This document shows positions 17,344 to 26,473 of a DNA stretch of 64,000 nucleotides, piece by piece. The notes beneath the pieces are model-generated. The model saw only the letters and a list, made by a program, of their open reading frames with translations. It was not told the origin of the DNA and did not search any database. This DNA comes from Solitalea koreensis (GTDB lineage Bacteria; Bacteroidota; Bacteroidia; Sphingobacteriales; Sphingobacteriaceae). The stretch spans positions 124,001 to 188,000 of the forward strand of contig NZ_FXSZ01000004.1 in assembly GCF_900182575.1 (NCBI RefSeq), read 5' to 3'. Made by a program: the position numbers and the translations under genes. The first letter of the stretch is position 1. The number at the start of each line of letters is the position of its first letter.

Positions 17344-17958
17344 TTATTTTCTGGCAACTAATTGGGTGATTTCAAGTTCGAAATCATCGCTTATTGCTTT
17401 ATCTGCAATGTTAGGGAAGAAAGTAGCCGAGTTATACTTTATACCAAATTGTGTACGTTCAATTTTAAATTTAGGAGAAACCACAGCCAGTGCGTTTCCA
17501 TTATCGGTTACAGAAACAAATACAGGAAAACTGACAGGTTTGGTAATGCCTTTAATAGTGAGGTCGCCGGTTACAACAAAATGACTTTTATCGATTTTTT
17601 TGGTCTTAGTTATTATAAACGTAGCAGTCGGAAATTTCTCCACGCCAAAAAAATTATCTGATTTAAGATCTTTGATTAACTTTTCTTTGTAGTTAGGGTC
17701 TTTAATATCTGATACGGCGATTGATTTCATATCGAACTCAAAAGTGCCTCCTGCTAATTTATCGCCTTTCATTGTAATGTAACCCTCTGAAAGTTGAATA
17801 GTGCCTGAATGCCCGCCGCCGACCTTTTTAGCAAACCAAACTATATTAGATTCAGATGGAACTACTTTATACGTTTCTTCACCTTTAAGTACAGGTTTTA
17901 TAAAGCCAAGATTGATGTAAGCAAATGCAATTATGAACGAGAATATTAATTTTTTCAT
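17344..17958 (-). CDS. YceI family lipid-binding periplasmic protein (paralogue 2)
   Basis: The 204-residue protein has an N-terminal signal sequence (about 1-20, hydrophobic LIFSFIIAFAYINLGFI) and a YceI domain with NIVWFAKKVGGGHSGTIQL, GGTFEFDMKSI, KFPTATFIIT and GDLTIKGITKPVSFP. It shares domain order and many residues with the next YceI protein downstream, with a slightly longer C-terminal half. The role is inferred only from the family (periplasmic lipid or isoprenoid binding). It has its own terminator at 17204-17236. Confidence 0.92.
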   Translation of the reverse strand: MKKLIFSFIIAFAYINLGFIKPVLKGEETYKVVPSESNIVWFAKKVGGGHSGTIQLSEGYITMKGDKLAGGTFEFDMKSIAVSDIKDPNYKEKLIKDLKSDNFFGVEKFPTATFIITKTKKIDKSHFVVTGDLTIKGITKPVSFPVFVSVTDNGNALAVVSPKFKIERTQFGIKYNSATFFPNIADKAISDDFELEITQLVARK

Positions 17959-18014
17959 GATTTAAAATTGTTGTGTTGATGTGTTAATATTTGAAATGTG
18001 AATATGGGGTTGGT

Positions 18015-18194
18015 TTATCTTTGTAACAGAAATTCTCTTCTCAATTTATTGAACCAAAATTTCTTGCTGTGATCGAAACTTTTTTCGCCCATTAATTCAA
18101 AATGAGTTTTAAACTCATCAAAAAGTTCGGGCTGAACTTTTTTTAAGGCTTGGAGATTTATTTTCTTCTTGGCGAAAAACTCTTCAAAGGTCAT
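18015..18194 (-). CDS. Small conserved-looking cytosolic protein, 59 residues
   Basis: The frame encodes MTFEEFFAKKKINLQALKKV and continues with ELFDEFKTHFELMGEKSFDH to an end in RREFLLQR. It is rich in Lys, Phe and Glu, has no signal or membrane segment, and looks helical. It lies between tdh and the second yceI gene on the same strand and is too short for common size cut-offs. From memory, small proteins of this kind (FEEFFxKKxI, MGEKSFDHxKKxWFNKLRR) recur in Bacteroidota; this was not checked. Function is unknown. Confidence 0.7.
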   Translation of the reverse strand: MTFEEFFAKKKINLQALKKVQPELFDEFKTHFELMGEKSFDHSKKFWFNKLRREFLLQR

Positions 18195-18295
18195 GTTGAA
18201 ATGATTTGATTGACAAAGAAAGCAAAAAAAGCGAATGATAAGAATTCAGAAATGAACATGAGATCGAAAAGAGGTTTTGATGGCCTTTAAATACG

Positions 18296-18328
18296 AAAAA
18301 AGGTTGCTTGCATAATACAAACAACCTT
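18296..18328 (-). terminator. Terminator of tdh
   Basis: Stem AAGGTTG (18300-18306) with CAACCTT (18322-18328), plus inner pairing. Read on the minus strand it is followed by six T. It lies 24 bp after the tdh stop. Confidence 0.75.
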
Positions 18329-18351
18329 GATTCAACGTATTAACCTAATTA

Positions 18352-19317
18352 TTACTTGCTTAGTTCAGTCGGAGTTTTAAGATTTAAGATCATGTCCTCA
18401 GTCATTTTTTTCATATTGAAGTCATGTTTCCATCCCCAATCCTGTCTGGCGCGGCTGTCGTCAATGCTTTTTGGCCATGAATCAGCAATGGCTTGGCGAG
18501 GATCGTTATCTTTATAAGAGATGGTAAAGTCAGGTATATATTTTTTAATCTCAGTTGTTAACTCCGTTGGAGTGAAACTTACGGCTGAAACATTGTAACT
18601 CGAGCGTATTTTAACTTTTTCGGCTTCAGCATCCATCAAACCAATAGTAGCCTTGATTGCGTCATTCATGTACATCATCGGCAACTCGGTGTTTGCTGAG
18701 AGGAATGATTCATAAGATCCATTTTTTAAGGCTTCGTGGAAAATATGAACAGCATAATCGGTTGTTCCACCACCCGGTTGTGATTTCCAACTAATAAGGC
18801 CCGGATAGCGTAAGCTCCGCACATCCAAACCATGTTTCAAGAAATAATACTCACACCAACGCTCCCCGGCTAATTTACTTATGCCATAAACCGTGTTCGG
18901 GTCCATGGCGCAATATTGTGGAGTTTGTTCTTTGGGTGAATTAGGCCCAAAAACGGCGATGGAACTTGGCCAGTATATTTTTGAGATTTTTTGTTCAACT
19001 GCGAAATCAAGCACATTGATTAAGCCATTCATGTTGAGATCCCAGGCAAGTTTTGGGTTTTGTTCACCAGTTGCTGAAAGTAATGCGGCTAGTAAATAAA
19101 TTTGAGTTGGCTTGTACTTATTAATTACTCCTGCCAGATTCTCTTTATTGAGTACATTGACAAATTCAAATGGGCCTGCGTTTTTTGTTTCGTAATCGGG
19201 CTCTCTGATATCGCTGGCAATCACGTTGCTGCCTCCATAAACAGATCGTAAATCGGCTACCAGTTCGGTTCCAATTTGGCCATTTGACCCGATAACAATA
19301 ATTGTTTCCTTTTTCAT
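18352..19317 (-). CDS. tdh: L-threonine 3-dehydrogenase, SDR (epimerase-like) type
   Basis: Oxidises L-threonine to 2-amino-3-ketobutyrate with NAD+. The 321-residue extended SDR has the Rossmann motif GSNGQIGTEL at 10-19 and catalytic Tyr144 and Lys148 in YGISKLAGE. The threonine-dehydrogenase signature is RYPGLISWKSQPGGGTTDYA followed by LPMMYMNDAIKAT, as in the Flavobacterium and trypanosome enzymes. It is often misannotated as a UDP-glucose epimerase. The partner kbl is not adjacent but 22 kb away at 41714. Confidence 0.88.
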   Translation of the reverse strand: MKKETIIVIGSNGQIGTELVADLRSVYGGSNVIASDIREPDYETKNAGPFEFVNVLNKENLAGVINKYKPTQIYLLAALLSATGEQNPKLAWDLNMNGLINVLDFAVEQKISKIYWPSSIAVFGPNSPKEQTPQYCAMDPNTVYGISKLAGERWCEYYFLKHGLDVRSLRYPGLISWKSQPGGGTTDYAVHIFHEALKNGSYESFLSANTELPMMYMNDAIKATIGLMDAEAEKVKIRSSYNVSAVSFTPTELTTEIKKYIPDFTISYKDNDPRQAIADSWPKSIDDSRARQDWGWKHDFNMKKMTEDMILNLKTPTELSK

Positions 19318-19497
19318 TAAATTGGATTGGGGTGCTGCAAAGTTATGATATCATTAGTTAGATATGAAGGAGATGTTAATGATTTTGCATGAGGCTATTA
19401 TGTCAAAATAAACTTTTGATAAATAAATATTTCTTATTCTTTTATATGGCAATATTGAGCTGAGTTAATAGGTGTAAATTCAATTGGTTCATATTTC

Positions 19498-21822
19498 TTA
19501 ATTTAATTTACCGGCAACGAGACATACTTTTCGGAATTTTGAAACATTTCCATCGGTTTTGAAAACTTCTATGTTGATCATATGAGGTCCGATTGTAATG
19601 GGCTGCTGTTTATCATTTAATCCATCCCAAATGATACTGCCTTCAGTACCTAGCAACTCGTTATTGGAGAGCTTTCGAACCAACCGACCTTTCGCGTCAT
19701 AAATGGTAATGTTTGCCATGGTGCCAGGTTTATCAAAATGGTAATTCAGCGTTATGAAATCGTCAATTCCGTCGTTGTCAGGCGATATAATTGATTGAGC
19801 AAGCGTAATTTCTTGTGAAGTTTCATCAATGTCATTCATTGATTGGGAGTTTTTATAGCCTGGTGTTGCATATCCAACCGCAGAAGAGGCTGAATGGAAA
19901 TTGCCATTGTCATTCGCCGGTCGATTAAAACTTACACGTTCCAGGGAAACGCCTTCAGGATTGTGAATCAGCGCAAAATGCATTTTTTCATTATAATCAA
20001 ATCGATCAATGATTTGTCCTTGGCTTTTTAAAAATACAACTCCTTTGTCGTCATTATATGTAGGCATTGAAGCTGGTTTTATAATAGGGTCAGGATTTTT
20101 TGGTTGATACTCCGTTTTAATATTCTCGGGATCAAGAGTAATTGCCAAGTATTCTCCGGGTTTAAAAAGTATACTGCTGGAACAAATTGGTTTGCTGTAC
20201 AAAGAATCTTTAGAATTTATTGAGCCTAATTCAAGTTGAGCCAAGTCAAAAGTTTTGAATGAGTTATTATAGATTTCTACAAAGTCGGCTCCATTTGGCC
20301 TGGGATTAAATAAAATCTCGTTAATCAAGATCTCATTCGGTTGTATGGAGTAAGGAATAAAAAAGGATAATTTTTGGAATGGGATTGTTTGATTCTTGCA
20401 AGCTGCTATAGTATTGATGCTTAACTCATAATTTTTACCGGCTTCAAATGGCTTAGCAAAAGTTAACACCACTTCGTCGAAAAGCGAGGTTGTGGGTATA
20501 AGTGTAATTGGACGAACGAGTTCAGTAAGTTGATAATTCTGTGAATTAACCAGTGAACTACTATCGGTGGGAAGGCTAAAATGTAGATTTATGCTCACAT
20601 TGTCAATCCGGGTAAATTTATCTATTCGGAATTGAATGGTATCAAGAGATTGACTGGCTGAATTTATTTTTCCCGGCGTTCCTCCGCTGATGTCATTACT
20701 TGCGATCCAGTTTCGAGCTCCGGTGCAGGGACTTTTTGAATCGATCAGTTCTAGAGTATAGCCGCCCGCTTTTTTATTCACATCTCGATACCAGCTGTCG
20801 GTATAATTTACCCGATCTATGATTGTTCCATCTTTTCTTTTCAAGGTAAGCAAATCTCCGGCGTTATTCAATGAGGGCCATGGACTTAATCCAATTGTTT
20901 TTCCGAAGCGTTTAAATTCAGCAGTGTCGGCTCTAGCACAAAGAATGACGTATTCTTTCGGACGAATACTGTCGGCAGGAAAATTAGCAATGCTACTTGC
21001 ATCGGAAAGTTGCCAGCCGTCAAAAAATAATAAAGAATCACTAGTGTTGTACAGTTCAATAAATTCAGTTGTTGGAAGGTCGATTTGAGGTGAAGGATCC
21101 GGAAATAGTTCATTAAACACAACATCTCCAAATTTAGCCTGATAGATGGGTTTGGGAGGAGGAATGTTTTTTAACATCGATATTTGAAGGTCATCAAAAT
21201 AGAATTTATCACTTCTAGTAGCTGTATATGTTAAATTTATTCCAAAATAAGTACTACTCGTGAATGTTTGATCGATTACAGAGCCTTCAGTTTTGAAACC
21301 GGTGCCGTCAAGTTGATCAGTTTCCAACGTCCATTTTCCGGTATTGTCGCAACTTATACGAATGTTTGCTTTCAGTTCAGATGCCAGCGCCCGCAATTTT
21401 GGCGGGCCATCTATAATTTTGGTAATGGAACTTCCATTTTGTCGATACAAATCGTATGAATCTGAGGCGCCATTTTCACCGATCTGAATAAAATAACCAT
21501 TTAATGGTGCTTTCAAATCAACCTTGTTGGAGACCAGATAAATACGCATTTGATTGCTCGTGGATGGATCAAAGTCCATTTGAACATAAAATTGCCACAT
21601 CGTGTTGAGACAAAAGGTGTTTCCGGTTGCAAGGGAAACAGTTTGGGTTGAGGTTGCTGTTTTGCTTTGCAATTGCAAGGCTGTATTCACTTTAAAAAAA
21701 GCCGTATCGCCTTCCCATTTTGGTGATGAATTGAAATTTCCATCACTAAAATTGTCAACAATCTGCGCATTAGCTGTTAAAAAATGAAAAAATAGCAACA
21801 AAATCGGTAGAATATTTTTCAT
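19498..21822 (-). CDS. Exported lamin-tail-domain surface protein
   Basis: The 774-residue protein has a signal peptide (MKNILPILLLFFHFLTANAQ) and an N-terminal carbohydrate-binding-like beta region (about 20-215). Two lamin tail domains follow (about 228-385 with VVFNELFPDPSP, and about 490-640 with EILINEILFNPRPNGADFVE). The C-terminal FlgD/gliding-type Ig region has SPDNDGIDDF and GSIIWDGLNDKQQP. Such proteins in Bacteroidota are usually secreted or cell-surface attached. No classical T9SS sorting tail is obvious beyond the Ig-like C-terminus. The role is unknown; adhesion or nuclease partnership is only speculation. It is divergent from asd. Confidence 0.8.
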   Translation of the reverse strand: MKNILPILLLFFHFLTANAQIVDNFSDGNFNSSPKWEGDTAFFKVNTALQLQSKTATSTQTVSLATGNTFCLNTMWQFYVQMDFDPSTSNQMRIYLVSNKVDLKAPLNGYFIQIGENGASDSYDLYRQNGSSITKIIDGPPKLRALASELKANIRISCDNTGKWTLETDQLDGTGFKTEGSVIDQTFTSSTYFGINLTYTATRSDKFYFDDLQISMLKNIPPPKPIYQAKFGDVVFNELFPDPSPQIDLPTTEFIELYNTSDSLLFFDGWQLSDASSIANFPADSIRPKEYVILCARADTAEFKRFGKTIGLSPWPSLNNAGDLLTLKRKDGTIIDRVNYTDSWYRDVNKKAGGYTLELIDSKSPCTGARNWIASNDISGGTPGKINSASQSLDTIQFRIDKFTRIDNVSINLHFSLPTDSSSLVNSQNYQLTELVRPITLIPTTSLFDEVVLTFAKPFEAGKNYELSINTIAACKNQTIPFQKLSFFIPYSIQPNEILINEILFNPRPNGADFVEIYNNSFKTFDLAQLELGSINSKDSLYSKPICSSSILFKPGEYLAITLDPENIKTEYQPKNPDPIIKPASMPTYNDDKGVVFLKSQGQIIDRFDYNEKMHFALIHNPEGVSLERVSFNRPANDNGNFHSASSAVGYATPGYKNSQSMNDIDETSQEITLAQSIISPDNDGIDDFITLNYHFDKPGTMANITIYDAKGRLVRKLSNNELLGTEGSIIWDGLNDKQQPITIGPHMINIEVFKTDGNVSKFRKVCLVAGKLN

Positions 21823-21879
21823 ATTTGCTATTATTGCAGAATAATACTAATAGTTTTTTAAAATTAAAAATTTTATCCA

Positions 21880-22869
21880 ATGAGAGTCGCAGTAGTTGGT
21901 GCTACCGGTTTGGTGGGTACCAAAATGTTACAGGTTCTGGCGGAAAGAAACTTTCCGGTTACAGAATTGATCCCAGTTGCTTCAGAAAAGAGTGTAGGTA
22001 AAGAAATTGAGTATAAGGGAAAGAAGTATAAGGTGGTTTCAATGAATACTGCTATTGCGATGAAGCCTGAAATTGCATTGTTTTCGGCCGGCGGAAGTAC
22101 TTCAACCGAACAAGCTCCTCGTTTTGCCGCTGTAGGTACGACAGTTATTGATAACTCATCTGCCTGGAGGATGGATCCTACTAAAAAATTAGTGGTTCCG
22201 GAGGTGAATGCAAATGTATTGACCAAAGAGGATAAAATTATTGCCAACCCTAACTGTTCAACTATTCAAATGGTTGTGGCGTTAAAGCCTCTGCACGATA
22301 AATATAAAATCAAGCGTGTAGTGGTTTCCACATATCAGTCGGTTACCGGAACAGGTGTTAAAGCTGTTGAGCAATTAATGAATGAGCGTAAAGGAATTGA
22401 TGGTCCTAAAGCATACGCTTATGAAATTGATTTGAACGTAATTCCTCATATTGATGTGTTTTCTGATGGTGGTTATACCAAAGAAGAAATCAAAATGATT
22501 AAGGAAACTTGCAAAATCATGGGCGATGACAGCATTAAGGTAACGGCAACGACAGTTCGTATACCGGTAATGGGTGGTCATTCAGAAAGTGTGAATATCG
22601 AGTTTGAAAATGAGTTTGATTTAGATGAAGTTAAAAACTTACTTGCGTCAGCTCCAGGTTTGATTTTAGTTGATGATGTTCAGAATTTGAAATATCCAAT
22701 GCCGAAGGATGCACATGAAAAGGATGAGGTATTTGTAGGTCGTTTACGTCGTGACGATACTCAAGCTAAAACGCTTAACATGTGGATTGTGGCAGATAAC
22801 TTACGTAAAGGCGCTGCTACGAATGCAGTTCAAATTGCGGAATACTTAATCGAAAATAGTCTGGTTTAA
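21880..22869 (+). CDS. asd: Aspartate-semialdehyde dehydrogenase
   Basis: Reduces aspartyl phosphate to the semialdehyde, a branch-point step for lysine, threonine and methionine. The 329-residue protein has the NADP motif VAVVGATGLVGTKML at 3-17, the active-site ANPNCSTIQ with Cys126, and RIPVMGGHSESVNIEFE. Length is normal. It is a single gene with a strong terminator. Confidence 0.97.
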   Translation: MRVAVVGATGLVGTKMLQVLAERNFPVTELIPVASEKSVGKEIEYKGKKYKVVSMNTAIAMKPEIALFSAGGSTSTEQAPRFAAVGTTVIDNSSAWRMDPTKKLVVPEVNANVLTKEDKIIANPNCSTIQMVVALKPLHDKYKIKRVVVSTYQSVTGTGVKAVEQLMNERKGIDGPKAYAYEIDLNVIPHIDVFSDGGYTKEEIKMIKETCKIMGDDSIKVTATTVRIPVMGGHSESVNIEFENEFDLDEVKNLLASAPGLILVDDVQNLKYPMPKDAHEKDEVFVGRLRRDDTQAKTLNMWIVADNLRKGAATNAVQIAEYLIENSLV

Positions 22870-22895
22870 TTTACTGGTCGTACAAGATAGAAGCG

Positions 22896-22930
22896 TCGCC
22901 TGTCGGTTTTTCCGCCAGGCGATTTTTTTG
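22896..22930 (+). terminator. Terminator of asd
   Basis: TCGCCTG (22896-22902) pairs with CAGGCGA (22916-22922), with an inner CGG/CCG extension around a T loop. A run of seven T follows. Confidence 0.88.
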
Positions 22931-22957
22931 ATTTAACAATTTTGGAGTTAGGTTCGA

Positions 22958-23368
22958 TTAGGCTTTATAATAGTTTTTAACCCAAGCTACAAGTTGATTA
23001 TCAGTCATACTGTCAGCCGTTTCAATAGGATGAATTTTGGTAGGATTATTTTTAGAGTTAAACGCATAATCGCCTTGCATGTATTTATCTAATTCTTTTT
23101 TCATTAAAGAAGGTCCAAAAATAACAAGTTCATCCACGCCTTTAACTTCGTTCACTATATCATTAAAATACTCATGCGATTGCTCTTTAATTCTCGCTTC
23201 CTTTTTGCTTTCCTGATCAAAGAATCGTCCAAATTCATTGTTTTCGCCCGGAATCCTTATTCTGCCTTCAATGGAAGAGTTAACCGTTTTTACGCCTTGC
23301 CCATTTTCATTCAACGAAATAATAACAGCTCTAGCTGAATCAATCCAAATTCCAACTTGATTTTTCAT
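22958..23368 (-). CDS. Conserved hypothetical protein, possibly eRF1/host-attachment-like
   Basis: The 136-residue soluble protein begins MKNQVGIWIDSARAVIISL and contains EGRIRIPGENNEFGRFF, ELVIFGPSLMKKELDKYM and the C-terminal ETADSMTDNQLVAWVKNYY. No domain was recognised with certainty. The short strand carrying IDxxxAxII and the later xLxIFGP segment are reminiscent of the bacterial eRF1-domain-like or host-attachment proteins, a tentative link only. It stands alone on the minus strand, convergent with asd. Confidence 0.6.
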   Translation of the reverse strand: MKNQVGIWIDSARAVIISLNENGQGVKTVNSSIEGRIRIPGENNEFGRFFDQESKKEARIKEQSHEYFNDIVNEVKGVDELVIFGPSLMKKELDKYMQGDYAFNSKNNPTKIHPIETADSMTDNQLVAWVKNYYKA

Positions 23369-23546
23369 GTTATAGAGTTTTTAATGACAAACAACAAATT
23401 TGAAACTAGGTGTATATGAGCGCGTTATAAATTTATTAAAATATTTTCATTTTCATACGATGAAAGTTGGTCACTTAAGCATTCTTCCACCATGTTTAAT
23501 CTATTATAAAGGCCAGAGACAGAAAGTTGTAGCGTTAACTAAATAA

Positions 23547-24020
23547 TCAACTCAGCTTTCTGTACTTAGTGCCAATATAATCCACAAAATCAGGTTCTAA
23601 TCCTTGCTGACGTATCAGTGTTTGGATTTGAGCCCTGTGATGAATAGAGTGATAATTAAGTTGCAATGCAATGTCTTTAGCGGTTGCCGCCCATTTGTCT
23701 CCATCAAATCCAATAAAGGTGAGTTCTTCAACTAGTTCTTCTTCTGTTTTACTTTCAAGATAATCCAGCCAGATTTGTAAACTGCTGCTCCATTCTTTTT
23801 CAAGATCGTTTAAATCATAAACCGGATCCCACCAACTCATTGTTGGGGCTTCAGGATTATTCAAGATTCGCTGCATCCATTTATTTTGAGAGTTGATAAG
23901 ATGACTGAAAAATTTAATGCTAGCTGTTTTATCAGGCAATTCTTTTATCTTCTTCAATACCATATTGTTTGCATGATCATTGAAGCGGAAGGTGTCAATT
24001 AAATAGTTTTTCATTTCCAT
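23547..24020 (-). CDS. DinB family protein
   Basis: About 157 residues from the ATG at 24020 (MEMKNYLIDTFRFNDHANNM); the frame is open further upstream but would run into the GNAT gene. The four-helix DinB/YfiT-like fold is suggested by FNDHAN, the His in FFSHLINSQNKW, and HSIHHRAQIQTLIRQQG, giving the three His of the metal site. Members are often thiol S-transferases or of unknown role. It lies 14 bp downstream of the GNAT gene and is probably co-transcribed. Confidence 0.85.
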   Translation of the reverse strand: MEMKNYLIDTFRFNDHANNMVLKKIKELPDKTASIKFFSHLINSQNKWMQRILNNPEAPTMSWWDPVYDLNDLEKEWSSSLQIWLDYLESKTEEELVEELTFIGFDGDKWAATAKDIALQLNYHSIHHRAQIQTLIRQQGLEPDFVDYIGTKYRKLS

Positions 24021-24034
24021 AAAATGGCAAGTTG

Positions 24035-24565
24035 CTATGTTTCTGTTGGATGTTCTGGCGTGTCTAAAATTAATTGCAAGAAAACAAGATCCAGCCATTT
24101 GCCAAACTTATAACCCACCTGTTTAAAACGCCCTACTTCTGAAAATCCAAAATTTTGGTGAAGTTTAATGCTGGCAATATTTGAGGCGTCGATTCCGGCA
24201 ACTATTGTATGTAATTGTTTATGTCGAGCCTCAGCAATCAAAGGCGGAATAAGCAATTTTCCAATGCCTTGTCCGCGATGTTCAGGACTAATGTAAACGG
24301 AGCTTTCGATGGAGTATTTATAGGCAGCCCAGGCCCTGAATGGTCCGTAAGTGCTAAATCCGATTACTTCATGAGTGCATTCTGCCACAAACACAGGTAA
24401 TCTGTCAATCATTTTTTGTTCAAACCATTCTTTACGCATGGCCAATGTATGGGGTGTGTAATTATAAACAGCAGTAGTATTTATAATGGCATCATTGTAA
24501 ATGGCTAGTATTTCAGGAAGGTCGTTTTCTGTTGCGGGCCTGATTAGGATATCAGAATTGATCAT
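24035..24565 (-). CDS. GNAT N-acetyltransferase, phosphinothricin-acetyltransferase-like
   Basis: The 176-residue protein begins INSDILIRPATENDLPEILA and shows the acetyl-CoA loop PEHRGQGIGKLLIPPLI, then IVAGIDASNIASIKLHQNF and GFSEVGRFKQVGYKFGKW. These are characteristic of the Pat/Bar subgroup, which acetylates phosphinothricin, methionine sulfone or related amino acids. The substrate in this organism is unknown. The gene sits between a GH18 gene and a DinB gene, all on the minus strand with short gaps. Confidence 0.9.
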   Translation of the reverse strand: MINSDILIRPATENDLPEILAIYNDAIINTTAVYNYTPHTLAMRKEWFEQKMIDRLPVFVAECTHEVIGFSTYGPFRAWAAYKYSIESSVYISPEHRGQGIGKLLIPPLIAEARHKQLHTIVAGIDASNIASIKLHQNFGFSEVGRFKQVGYKFGKWLDLVFLQLILDTPEHPTET

Positions 24566-24586
24566 TTTTAATTCTTATTGTTGGTT

Positions 24587-25705
24587 TTATTTAGCAGATG
24601 AATGTTTTACACTATCAATTACGTCGAGCAGGCCATCCGTTAATGTATCTTCCGATAATTCCCAAAACATAATGCCATTCAAGTGTTTATTGATAACATA
24701 TTGAGTTTTGAGCTTTATAGAGCGCTTGTCATCATAGGTGACAAAAAGCTTTTGTTCAGCATTGTACAGATAAGGAGCTTTGGCTATATCATCCCAGTAA
24801 TGGTTGAAACCATTTTTCTCTGAAAGTAATGCGTCATAATTCTTGAAGTTTATGCTGTTTTTGAACCTGCCGGGTTGGTAAAGTCCGTTATTGGTGTCTG
24901 GAACATTTTCCCAAATTCTTGAATAGAAGGCGGCTCCAATAGCAAGCTTATTGGCGGGTATTCCTAGTTTTAGCAGATATTGAACGGCATTGTCGACTGA
25001 TTCATTTTGTTGTGGAGTGGAATATAAGCCAGTATGATGACCGGTAATAGTTGAGTATCCATTTACAAAATCATAAGTCATTATATTAACCCGATCAACC
25101 TGTTTCATTACTTGCTTCCAATCAACCGCTTCCCTCAGGTATTTATCAAAACCTCCTGCAGCAAAACTGATTTCCTTTTTCTTTCCTAAGGTTTTACGAA
25201 GCTTGGTTACGAGTTCGGTAAAGTTGGCTTTGTCTTCAGGTTTATAAGCATGCCCCGGGAATCCTTCAATGGTAGGGTACTCCCAGTCTAAGTCAATGCC
25301 GTCTGTATGAAAATATTCGCTGAGTTCTTTAACTGATTCAGCAAATTCAGCACGGCCTTCTTTAGTTGAAAAAACATCAGAACAGGTTTCACAACCTCCC
25401 CATCCTCCTAATGAAAGCAATATTTTTAAATGAGGGTTGCGGCCTTTTAAGGCTACCAACTGTTCAATTGTAGTACTGTCTTTGGCATTTTTAACAGATA
25501 GTTTATTACCCTTTAGGTGACAAAAGCTGAAAATAATATGTGTAAGCTTTTCGGCCGGTAAGCTATCGGCTTTGGTGGAGTTGCCAGCACAATAGGCAAT
25601 GACCGCAATGTCTTTTTTTGATTGAGCATTGGTATTTAACGCAGTTATTGATACTAGCAGCGTAATTAATAGCAGCTTCGTTAATGCTGTATATCTGATT
25701 TTCAT
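24587..25705 (-). CDS. Exported glycoside hydrolase family 18 (chitinase-like)
   Basis: The 372-residue protein is predicted from the ATG at 25705, giving a signal peptide (about 1-28, ending NTNAQ); upstream codons in the open frame precede the signal and are unlikely. The catalytic DGIDLDWE lies at 135-142 with acid Glu142, preceded by KILLSLGGWGG. MTYDFVNGY and the C-terminal GIMFWELSED complete a GH18 barrel. It likely cleaves chitin or related GlcNAc polymers in the periplasm or outside. No carbohydrate-binding module or transporter lies beside it. Confidence 0.92.
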   Translation of the reverse strand: MKIRYTALTKLLLITLLVSITALNTNAQSKKDIAVIAYCAGNSTKADSLPAEKLTHIIFSFCHLKGNKLSVKNAKDSTTIEQLVALKGRNPHLKILLSLGGWGGCETCSDVFSTKEGRAEFAESVKELSEYFHTDGIDLDWEYPTIEGFPGHAYKPEDKANFTELVTKLRKTLGKKKEISFAAGGFDKYLREAVDWKQVMKQVDRVNIMTYDFVNGYSTITGHHTGLYSTPQQNESVDNAVQYLLKLGIPANKLAIGAAFYSRIWENVPDTNNGLYQPGRFKNSINFKNYDALLSEKNGFNHYWDDIAKAPYLYNAEQKLFVTYDDKRSIKLKTQYVINKHLNGIMFWELSEDTLTDGLLDVIDSVKHSSAK

Positions 25706-25758
25706 TCTTTTATTACTGGGTTTGATGTTAACTAAAAGTATCATTTTTTAGACAGTTT

Positions 25759-26277
25759 TTATGGTTTTTGTAAGAGCCAGCACCAAGCCGGGCCGTCATC
25801 AGTGTCATTAATAGTGCCTTTAAATGTAAATCCACATTTTTTAAGAACTTTAGATGAAGGGCTTTCTAGATGCAAGGTATGAGCCTTTATGCTTTGAGCA
25901 TTGTTAGTAAAAGCAATTTCAATCAATGCCTGGACTGCTTGTGTTACAAATCCTTTATTCCGATACAATGGATTGATTTCATAACCAATTTCTACCTGAT
26001 TATCATTGTCGGGCTTACCTTTAAAACCGCCGGTACCAATTAATGTGCGTTCATTTCTAAGGATAATAAAATAACTTCCCCAAATTCTTTCATCGCCCAA
26101 TGATTTAAACGTTTGGTATAAAAAATGAACGGCTTCTTTCGCTTCTGCAAATGTTGTCCAGTTGTTTGGCGTTTCAACTTTTAAAAGTTCCCCAAGCCTT
26201 ATGTTATCGTTGCTGAAAATAGCTTCAAAATGAGGCTCTGAAAAAGGAACGATATCAAGGTGCGGGGTTTCAGTCAT
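25759..26277 (-). CDS. GNAT N-acetyltransferase, RimJ/RimL-like
   Basis: The 172-residue protein has LDIVPFSEPHFEAIFS at the N-terminus, GTGGFKGKPDND, EIGYEINPLYRNKGFVTQA forming the acetyl-CoA loop, and SSKVLKKCGFTFKGTI. This order is typical of the RimJ/RimL-type GNAT family, which includes ribosomal-protein and small-molecule acetyltransferases. No specific substrate is predictable. It lies 53 bp upstream of the GH18 gene on the same strand. Confidence 0.88.
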   Translation of the reverse strand: MTETPHLDIVPFSEPHFEAIFSNDNIRLGELLKVETPNNWTTFAEAKEAVHFLYQTFKSLGDERIWGSYFIILRNERTLIGTGGFKGKPDNDNQVEIGYEINPLYRNKGFVTQAVQALIEIAFTNNAQSIKAHTLHLESPSSKVLKKCGFTFKGTINDTDDGPAWCWLLQKP

Positions 26278-26423
26278 GAGGCTTAATAAGATTGGATGTT
26301 AAATTTAAGTTTAATTCTATTGATTTTCAGTAATTTATGTTTTGAGAAGGGGTGTTTTGAATGTTAAAATGCCTGTGCTTATTAGTTAGGCCGTAACCCC
26401 AAATGCAACCCTTAATTCCCAAA

Positions 26424-26452
26424 TTGTGATTGCAACGTTTATACTATCTTTG
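26424..26452 (+). promoter_or_regulatory. Promoter of the exported hypothetical gene at 26474
   Basis: TTG (26424-26426) lies 18 bp before TATCTTTG (26445-26452), an exact TAnnTTTG match. The start codon follows 21 bp later, which also argues against the longer upstream frame starting at 26426. Confidence 0.6.
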
Positions 26453-26473
26453 CGAGCTAGAAAAAAATCCTGT

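Noticed and set aside
21873..22247. 124-residue frame opposite the start of asd
   Set aside because: It is the reverse-strand shadow of a well-conserved gene and has no motif of its own.
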